Origin: Candidatus Bathycorpusculum sp. | GTDB lineage: Archaea > Thermoproteota > Bathyarchaeia > Bathyarchaeales > Bathycorpusculaceae | Length of the DNA stretch: 5,910 bases | Direction of reading: 5' to 3' | NCBI GenBank assembly: GCA_009779045.1 | Contig: WREZ01000087.1 | Coordinates: 1-5,910, forward strand | In this document: positions 1-4,530 of the stretch, in pieces | How the letters are laid out: every line of letters begins with the position of its first letter | Numbering within the stretch: position 1 is the stretch's first letter | Translations under genes and position numbers: made by a program | The notes under the pieces: generated by a model | Told to the model about the DNA's origin: nothing | Seen by the model: the letters and a program-made list of their open reading frames with translations, nothing else | The model's database searches: none

Positions 1-2
1 AT

Positions 3-137
3 TATCAAACGCTCCTGATCCGTGGTGGCACACTGAAAAACCTTTCTCACATCCTCCACAGAAGGAACAAAAACTGGACTAAACTTTCGAATTCTATCTT
101 TTGAACTTACATTTTTTACATCAATTTTTTGACTCAT
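3..137 (-). CDS. Partial tyrosine recombinase-like protein, N-terminal 45 codons
   Basis: The gene is open at the left window edge, so only its first 45 codons are visible (two further bases lie at 1-2). The ATG at 137-135 is the only usable start: an in-frame TAG lies seven codons upstream and no ATG, GTG or TTG falls between. An AGGAG sits 11 bases before the ATG. Residues 25-32 read PSVEDVRK and are followed by an ERLI segment. This lines up with PSRDEVRK and DELI at the entrance to the catalytic domain of the integrase encoded just upstream, with about 7 identities in 21 positions. In that integrase the motif begins near residue 136; here it begins at residue 25, so there is no space for the usual core-binding domain. 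The gap to the upstream stop is 33 bp, which suggests co-transcription. All catalytic residues would lie outside the window, so the family call rests on this short match and is moderate at best. Confidence 0.55.
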   Translation of the reverse strand, partial: MSQKIDVKNVSSKDRIRKFSPVFVPSVEDVRKVFQCATTDQERLI

Positions 138-170
138 ACACTTTTTAACTCCTAACTAAATTTAACCTCA

Positions 171-1244
171 TTAAACCGTCCCATTTTTCATCATAACAAA
201 ATTTTGCTCCAACCGCTCTATCCGCTCAACAAGCCCCTGAATCAACGCCATCAAACTCACATCACCACCAGCTCCACTAACTTCAGCCTCATCTGTTAAA
301 CGAATAAGCGGATACACTTTCTTCATAGCCTCCACCACCAAACGCTCCACCTCATTATCCGTACCATACGCATGATAAATGTTAGACGTGTGACCCATCA
401 ACGCTTCGCGAACCTGAATATCAACCTCAGCCGCACGCAACACATTAAACCGACCATCACGAAAAGACTTAGCCGACAAACCATCAATATGACTCAACCC
501 CGCACGCTTAACCAACATCGAAATAATCTCACTAACAGACACGGAAGATAAAGGTCCCTCACGACCCATAAACAAAGCCTCACCATTCTTACCACCTCGA
601 ATAGTCATATATTCTTTAAGGAATTTACAACCTTCTGGTGTACTAACCCCATGCCAAGTAACACCAGTCTTACCCCTAGACTTCGTAAAATGCCTCCAAG
701 ACTCCACAGGATAATCCCCCACACAAAAACCAACAATATCCTCAGGAGTAATCCCACAATGATAAGCCAAAGTAACAATCAACTCATCACGCTTACAATT
801 ACACACAGACAAAATCTTTCTAACCTCATCACGAGAAGGCCCATACTTTTTACGCTTACGAGTCTTAGAATACTTCATACCATTACCTAAATGAATTCGC
901 AACTCTTCACTATTATTCTTAAAAAACCCACCAATTATACTAAGCATAGATGGTACACTGATTTTATCTTTTTCCAATTTTAAAATATAGGCTTTAATTT
1001 TACGTTCATACCGTTGACGTTCAAGTATATCTTTGTTAGCTTTATCCTCCATTCTATTATTGATAATAGTATCTGGATCTTCATTAAGAAACAAACAAAA
1101 AGGAGCCAAACGAAAAATGTAAGCCCTTTTTGTCAAGTCACTTACCCCTTCGGTCGCACGTTCAAACGCTTTGAAGGCTGTAATTGGTTTTCCAAATTGT
1201 TTTTCAAAAAGATAATTGGCGGATTCTTCAAATTTTTTTCTCAT
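171..1244 (-). CDS. Tyrosine recombinase / integrase with variant catalytic residues
   Basis: A tyrosine-recombinase-family protein, expected to cut and rejoin DNA at specific sites through a tyrosine-DNA intermediate. I chose the ATG at 1244 (357 aa); a TTG at 1253 would add three residues. Residues about 10-105 form an alpha-helical N-terminal region that fits a core-binding domain (TKRAYIFRLAPF at 38-49). A basic linker (KTRKRKKYG) leads into the catalytic domain at about 135. Visible landmarks are K188 and K192 as candidates for the beta-hairpin lysine, R262 in KSFRD, H285 in LMGH, and Y293 as likely nucleophile, 8 residues after that histidine (Y290 is the alternative). Box I reads CGITPED where TGLRxxE is typical, so the first arginine seems to be T166; the box II histidine is K259, which I recall from archaeal relatives. 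A C-terminal heptad-like stretch (LIQGLVERIERLEQ) may form a short coiled coil. It lies 33 bp before a second recombinase-like gene. No attachment site or tRNA is visible, so the mobile element is not delimited. Confidence 0.85.
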   Translation of the reverse strand: MRKKFEESANYLFEKQFGKPITAFKAFERATEGVSDLTKRAYIFRLAPFCLFLNEDPDTIINNRMEDKANKDILERQRYERKIKAYILKLEKDKISVPSMLSIIGGFFKNNSEELRIHLGNGMKYSKTRKRKKYGPSRDEVRKILSVCNCKRDELIVTLAYHCGITPEDIVGFCVGDYPVESWRHFTKSRGKTGVTWHGVSTPEGCKFLKEYMTIRGGKNGEALFMGREGPLSSVSVSEIISMLVKRAGLSHIDGLSAKSFRDGRFNVLRAAEVDIQVREALMGHTSNIYHAYGTDNEVERLVVEAMKKVYPLIRLTDEAEVSGAGGDVSLMALIQGLVERIERLEQNFVMMKNGTV

Positions 1245-1267
1245 ACGCTTCAAACATATTTTAGTGA

Positions 1268-1287
1268 TGTAACTAATATATATTTAG
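1268..1287 (-). promoter_or_regulatory. Candidate TATA box of the integrase gene
   Basis: The minus strand reads TAAATATATATTA centred near 1280. An archaeal TATA box is usually centred about 26-27 bases before the transcription start, which would put the start near 1253-1254. The mRNA would then begin only about 10 bases before the ATG at 1244 and have almost no leader. This agrees with the absence of a Shine-Dalgarno motif there. The box overlaps the last codon of the small upstream ORF. AT-rich DNA yields such matches by chance. Confidence 0.4.
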
Positions 1288-1532
1288 GTTTTAATCCATA
1301 TGATAGTTGAATCTTTAATATCTGGCGAAGAAACATTTTGCTGAAGAACATCCTGTAAATCACCTGTTTGTAAATTCAAACTAAACCCTAAAAAACAAAA
1401 AACCTCAGAAGAGCTACCGGTTACATCTCTGAGATTATTAAGAACCTCCTTTGACAAATCCAAAAGTACCATATTATTTCTCCGTTTACAGCAAAGTCTG
1501 CAATTTAAAAACGCAGTAAGATATTTAGACAT
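1284..1532 (-). CDS. Small hypothetical protein, 82 aa (or 62 aa from an internal start)
   Basis: I do not recognise this protein. The first 20 residues are basic and cysteine-rich (CRLCCKRR at 11-18), and a mixed segment without signal peptide or membrane helix follows, ending in STIIWIKT. Two starts are possible. The ATG at 1532 has only a weak purine stretch (AAGAGA) before it. The internal ATG at 1472 is preceded by GGAG with a 7-base gap, the better ribosome-binding site, and would give a 62-residue protein beginning MVLLDLSKEVLNNL, without the cysteine cluster. It lies between EF1A and the integrase, reads in the same direction, and ends 40 bp before the integrase ATG. No plus-strand ORF competes with it over most of its length. 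It could be an accessory protein of the recombinase module, but nothing in the sequence shows that. It could also be a chance ORF. Confidence 0.42.
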   Translation of the reverse strand: MSKYLTAFLNCRLCCKRRNNMVLLDLSKEVLNNLRDVTGSSSEVFCFLGFSLNLQTGDLQDVLQQNVSSPDIKDSTIIWIKT

Positions 1533-1581
1533 TCTCTTACTAAAAACTGTATAAGATATGTTATGAAAATATAGTTTGACT

Positions 1582-1609
1582 AAAAATTAAAAAAATTAAA
1601 AATTAGAAA
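1582..1609 (-). terminator. T-tract terminator downstream of EF1A
   Basis: Starting 5 bases after the EF1A stop codon, the minus strand carries runs of 5, 7 and 5 thymines separated by AA, preceded by TTTC. There is no stem-loop. Clustered T-tracts without a hairpin are the usual intrinsic terminator in archaea. Such a terminator would separate the EF1A transcript from the small ORF and the recombinases beyond it. Confidence 0.65.
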
Positions 1610-1614
1610 GGGGT

Positions 1615-2919
1615 TTATAGGCCTTTCTTTGTTATTTCTTTAACGGCGCCTGCTGCGACGGTTGTACCCATGTCTCGAATTGCGAATCTGCCGAGTTCTG
1701 GGAATTCAGTGAATGCTTCGATTGCAATTGGGTGTAGTGGTTCCATGCGTACCCAAGCTGCGTCTCCTGTTTTTAGGAAGCTTGGATTTTCTTCGGATAC
1801 TTGTCCGGTTCTTGGATCAATCTTTTTGATTAATTCAACGAATCTGACTGCAATTTGTCCTGTGTGATAGTGAAGTACTGGTGTGTAGCCTGCTGCAATT
1901 GCTGTTGGGTGGTAGATAATGATGATTTGACCGATGAATTCTTTTGCAACTGTTGGTGGATTGTCAACTGGGCCTGCAACGTCTCCACGGTGGACATCAT
2001 TCTTTGCGATGCCTCTAACGTTTATGCCAACGTTGTCTCCTGGTTCAGCCATTGGGATGCTGGTGTGGTGCATTTCGATTGATTTGACTTCAGCTACTTT
2101 ATTGGATGGCATAAAGACAATGTTTGCACCTGGTTTTAGTACACCTGTCTCTATTCTGCCTACTGGGACAGTGCCAATGCCAGTGATTGTGTAAACGTCT
2201 TGGACTGGAACACGAAGGGGCTTGTTAGTTGGTTTTGCGGGTAGTTCTAGTTCGTCAAAGGCTTCCATCATAGTTGGACCAGTGTACCATGGCATGTTGG
2301 GACTCTTTGTTGCCAAGTTATCACCCTTCCAGCCAGAAACTGGAATGAAGTTGATTTTCTCAAGTTTGAAGCCGACCATACGGAGCATTCTTGAAATTTC
2401 GTTCTTCATTTCGTCATAACGCTCTTGGCTCCAGTTAACTGTTGAATCGTCCATTTTGTTAATTGCTACAACTATTTGGCGGATACCTAAAGTGAATGCA
2501 AGGAATGCATGTTCACGTGTTTGGCCGCCAGCTCCGATACCTGCTTCGAATTCGCCTTTCTTGGCTGAACTGAAGAGAACGGCTGCGTCAGCTTGGCTTG
2601 CGCCTGTAATCATGTTTTTGATAAAGTCTCTGTGACCTGGAGCATCAATAACGGTCATGTTGTATTTCTTAGTTGGGAATTGTAGGAATCTAAGGTCAAT
2701 TGTGACACCGCGTTCTCGTTCTTCTTTTAGGTTATCGAGAACCCATGCAAAGTGGAATGTGCCTTTGCCCATTGCCTCTGCTTCTTTTTGATATGCATCG
2801 ATTGTTCTTTGATCAATAACGCCTGCTAAATATAGTAAGTGTCCTGTGGTTGTTGATTTGCCGTTGTCAACGTGCCCCATAATGATGATGTTTAAGTGGG
2901 GTTTATCAGATTTGCTCAT
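1615..2919 (-). CDS. tuf: Translation elongation factor 1-alpha (aEF1A)
   Basis: A 434-residue GTPase that carries aminoacyl-tRNA to the ribosomal A site; the length is normal for archaeal EF1A. All five G motifs are present: G1 GHVDNGKS (15-22), G2 GVTID (71-75), G3 DAPGH (92-96) with the catalytic histidine, G4 NKMD (154-157), and G5 within SGWKGDN (195-201). The segment LKEERERGVTID before G2 is typical of archaeal and eukaryotic EF1A rather than bacterial EF-Tu. Domain II starts near 233 (KPLRVPVQDVYTITGIGTV) and domain III runs from about 325 to the end, with the conserved RFAIRDMG at 411-418. G1 has Asn19 where His is common in the family. AGAGG lies 9 bases before the ATG. It appears monocistronic, with its own TATA candidate and a strong T-tract terminator. 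The fusA, rpsL, rpsG or rpsJ genes that often adjoin archaeal tuf are absent on both sides. Confidence 0.98.
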   Translation of the reverse strand: MSKSDKPHLNIIIMGHVDNGKSTTTGHLLYLAGVIDQRTIDAYQKEAEAMGKGTFHFAWVLDNLKEERERGVTIDLRFLQFPTKKYNMTVIDAPGHRDFIKNMITGASQADAAVLFSSAKKGEFEAGIGAGGQTREHAFLAFTLGIRQIVVAINKMDDSTVNWSQERYDEMKNEISRMLRMVGFKLEKINFIPVSGWKGDNLATKSPNMPWYTGPTMMEAFDELELPAKPTNKPLRVPVQDVYTITGIGTVPVGRIETGVLKPGANIVFMPSNKVAEVKSIEMHHTSIPMAEPGDNVGINVRGIAKNDVHRGDVAGPVDNPPTVAKEFIGQIIIIYHPTAIAAGYTPVLHYHTGQIAVRFVELIKKIDPRTGQVSEENPSFLKTGDAAWVRMEPLHPIAIEAFTEFPELGRFAIRDMGTTVAAGAVKEITKKGL

Positions 2920-2928
2920 ACATTAAAT

Positions 2929-2949
2929 CCTCTTAATTGTTATATATGG
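2929..2949 (-). promoter_or_regulatory. EF1A ribosome-binding site and nearby TATA candidate
   Basis: AGAGG (plus strand 2929-2933) sits 9 bases before the EF1A ATG and is a reasonable Shine-Dalgarno site. ATATATAA at about 2941-2948 resembles a TATA box, but its position would put the transcription start at or near the ATG and leave the AGAGG untranscribed. CTTTAATAAT at about 2975-2984 is an alternative TATA box that would give a leader of roughly 30 bases including the AGAGG. The sequence alone does not decide between them. Confidence 0.4.
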
Positions 2950-3136
2950 AATTTGTAAACACATCCGTCACCCAATTATTAAAGGTTTATGCACCCCCCA
3001 CAAAAATATTAAAGAACATTATACAACAAAAATTAGAAAACACTCACCACACAAGACAGACTGAATCAGGAAAGATAAACCCTATAGACAACAACACTAC
3101 ACTAACAAATACAACAGAACTAACCAGGCAAACAAA
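2950..3136. other. Non-coding A+C-rich spacer between EF1A and the beta-helix gene
   Basis: The stretch is rich in A and C on the plus strand, like the beta-helix gene beside it, and so would read as G+T-rich 3' sequence on that gene's transcript. T-rich patches on the minus strand (for example CTAATTTTTGTTG and TTTAATATTTTTG) could end the beta-helix transcript. No tRNA signature, strong hairpin or long inverted repeat is visible. A plus-strand frame from about 2937 to 3140 stays open, but it is low-complexity, T/N-rich, and crosses the EF1A promoter region. Confidence 0.4.
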
Positions 3137-4363
3137 CTAATCTACAAGAGGCGTTCCACGTGTATAGCTTATATCATAATTATTATAACCCTGCGTAAAA
3201 GGAACTGACCAAACAGTACATTTAATCTGCACAACATACACCTCATCATGCAAACTATCGCGACTATACGCCTCACCAGCAGAGTTATTTAAAAACACTA
3301 CACCTTTACCAACAAAAAGCGACTCAAAACCTACAATAGTACCATTATCAAAAAGACACCCAGAAACACAAACACCACCACCATAATACAAAGCTGTATT
3401 ACCAGAAATCTCACCACCATCTACAACAAAAACACCCGCACCACTTACAAACACACCACCACCATTAGAAGCCGTATTATTAGCAATCACACCACCCGAC
3501 ATAACAAAAACATCCAAACACCCAATTGAAGAAGCCACAAGCACACCACCACCCAAAATAGCTGAATTATTAGCAATCACACCACCCGACATAACAAAAG
3601 AACCATCAAAACGATCAAAATCAAAACCATACTCAACAGGAACCCCCGTAGCATTAGAAACCACATCAGAAGACCACCAACACCACACACCACCCCCACC
3701 ATTACGAGCAACATTATTAGCAATCACACCACCCGACATAACAAAAGAACCATCAGAACATACACCACCACCATCATACCCAACATTATCAATAATTTCA
3801 CCCCCAGACATCATAAAAGAACCCCCAGAATGCACAAGTACACCACCACCCAAACTATAATCAACAATATTACCAGAAATTACACCATTTAACATAAAAA
3901 GAACACCACCATCAGCAACAGACACACCTCTACCACCATCAGCACCCACATGAGTAACAACAATGCCATCAAGCCTTAACACCCCAAAAACACCAACACT
4001 AATAGTATCCTGACCATTTACACCAATAAGCGCCCAAAACTCATCACCAACACTTGTCAAGGTAACATCTCTATCAGGGGGAATAACAAGAGAGTCCGTA
4101 AGAACGATATCGCTGTCAAACGCAATAACTATAGGTTCAGTAGCAGCAAAAATAGCATCTTTAAGTTCTGTTTCATTACTAACTATTTCATCAGGTTTAC
4201 CTGTCGCAAAAAAAGAAATACCATCAAACGCAGAAATAATAAAAAAAGAAGACAACACCAACACACAAAACAAAGAAATAAGCAATAAAAGAACACGCTT
4301 ACGACCAAGTTTTTGCAAATTTGCTTTAGAATTAAAGTTCAAACTTAGAAGAACACTATTCAT
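3137..4363 (-). CDS. Membrane-anchored or secreted right-handed beta-helix repeat protein
   Basis: A 408-residue predicted surface protein. A basic stretch (KLGRKR, 18-23) is followed by one hydrophobic segment at about 24-46, either a signal peptide or an uncleaved N-terminal anchor; the rest should be outside the cell. Residues about 55-140 resemble the start of a beta-helix (ETELKDAIFAATEPIVIAFD, then LTDSLVIPPDRDVTL). Coil motifs of the form F-V/M-M-S-G-G-x-I-x-x-N begin at 155, 183, 207, 256, 286 and 312, each followed by a glycine-rich turn of the GGGV type. Spacing is 24-30 residues, except one 49-residue step holding a Trp/Cys-rich insert (VWCWW at 226-230). The pattern is common in secreted adhesin-like or polysaccharide-binding beta-helix proteins of gut bacteria. 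No catalytic site is recognisable, and no C-terminal sorting signal or second membrane helix is seen. Adhesion is an inference, not shown. The coding strand is strikingly G+T-rich, unlike the EF1A and por genes. The ATG at 4363 lacks a Shine-Dalgarno motif. Confidence 0.85.
   Translation of the reverse strand: MNSVLLSLNFNSKANLQKLGRKRVLLLLISLFCVLVLSSFFIISAFDGISFFATGKPDEIVSNETELKDAIFAATEPIVIAFDSDIVLTDSLVIPPDRDVTLTSVGDEFWALIGVNGQDTISVGVFGVLRLDGIVVTHVGADGGRGVSVADGGVLFMLNGVISGNIVDYSLGGGVLVHSGGSFMMSGGEIIDNVGYDGGGVCSDGSFVMSGGVIANNVARNGGGGVWCWWSSDVVSNATGVPVEYGFDFDRFDGSFVMSGGVIANNSAILGGGVLVASSIGCLDVFVMSGGVIANNTASNGGGVFVSGAGVFVVDGGEISGNTALYYGGGVCVSGCLFDNGTIVGFESLFVGKGVVFLNNSAGEAYSRDSLHDEVYVVQIKCTVWSVPFTQGYNNYDISYTRGTPLVD
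3476..3509 (-). repeat. In-frame 34-bp direct repeat, copy 1
   Basis: This copy (plus strand starting ATTATTAGCAATCACACC) is identical over 34 bp to those at 3566-3599 and 3713-3746. It encodes the FVMSGGVIANN coil of the beta-helix protein at residues 286-296. It starts 90 bp, exactly 30 codons, before copy 2. Confidence 0.9.
3566..3608 (-). repeat. In-frame direct repeat, copy 2 (34-bp core, 43 bp shared with copy 3)
   Basis: The 34-bp core is identical to copies 1 and 3. Identity with copy 3 continues through GAACCATCA, for 43 bp in all. It encodes GSFVMSGGVIANN at residues 254-266. Its start is 147 bp, exactly 49 codons, from that of copy 3, so the copies stay in one reading frame. Confidence 0.9.
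3713..3755 (-). repeat. In-frame direct repeat, copy 3 (43 bp shared with copy 2)
   Basis: Identical to copy 2 over 43 bp and to copy 1 over 34 bp; it encodes GSFVMSGGVIANN at residues 205-217. A diverged relative 72 bp (24 codons) further along the plus strand, at about 3785-3820, encodes FMMSGGEIIDN. Weaker relatives near 3397 and 3868 encode FVVDGGEISGN and LFMLNGVISGN. Confidence 0.9.
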
Positions 4364-4390
4364 TTAACAAACCGGCCATTACGTCATAAA

Positions 4391-4412
4391 ATGTTATATC
4401 ACAAATATAAAC
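4391..4412 (-). promoter_or_regulatory. Candidate TATA region of the beta-helix gene
   Basis: The minus strand reads TTTATATTTG followed by GATATAACA, giving two overlapping TATA-box candidates centred near 4407 and 4397. They would place the transcription start about 18 or 7 bases before the ATG at 4363, so the leader would be short or nearly absent. No Shine-Dalgarno motif lies before that ATG, which fits such a transcript. The region is AT-rich, so chance matches are likely. Confidence 0.35.
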
Positions 4413-4424
4413 TATTACATATAC

Positions 4425-4441
4425 ACGCTAAACAGGAGCGT
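4425..4441. other. Small perfect inverted repeat (5-bp arms)
   Basis: ACGCT and AGCGT flank a 7-base loop (AAACAGG). The hairpin lies in the spacer between porB and the beta-helix gene, upstream of the TATA candidates. It could be an extra terminator element or a regulator-binding site. At this length it could also be chance. Confidence 0.25.
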
Positions 4442-4471
4442 ATTTTAGAAATAGGAGACTATCAATAATTT

Positions 4472-4529
4472 AAAAGGAAGAAAAATGCTATTGAGTGTAA
4501 CGCTTTTTTCTGTTATTAACAAAAAGAAA
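4472..4529 (-). terminator. T-rich terminator region downstream of porB
   Basis: On the minus strand a run of five T lies 5 bases after the porB stop codon (plus strand 4521-4525). A pyrimidine-only tract, TTTTTCTTCCTTTT (4472-4485), follows about 35 bases later. Together they match archaeal T-tract termination and would end the por transcript before the beta-helix gene. Confidence 0.55.
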
Positions 4530-4530
4530 G

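Noticed and set aside
1..1253. Integrase attachment sites or a target tRNA gene
   Set aside because: No tRNA T-loop signature or matching flanking direct repeat was found by eye in any spacer; the element's ends are probably outside the window.
651..1310. Plus-strand open frames opposite the integrase
   Set aside because: Low-complexity translations antisense to the integrase, with no start signals; the composition of the integrase gene explains them.
1670..2419. Four overlapping plus-strand open frames opposite EF1A
   Set aside because: They are antisense shadows of a highly conserved gene and have no recognisable protein features.
2937..3140. Plus-strand 67-residue open frame in the spacer between EF1A and the beta-helix gene
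   Set aside because: It starts with TTG, has low-complexity Thr/Asn-rich content, crosses the EF1A promoter region, and shows no family resemblance or ribosome-binding site.
3380..3900. CRISPR-like array suggested by regularly repeated plus-strand segments
   Set aside because: The repeats are spaced by multiples of three, lie in frame inside a coding gene, and encode beta-helix coils. The intervening sequence also encodes coil residues and does not behave as unique spacers.
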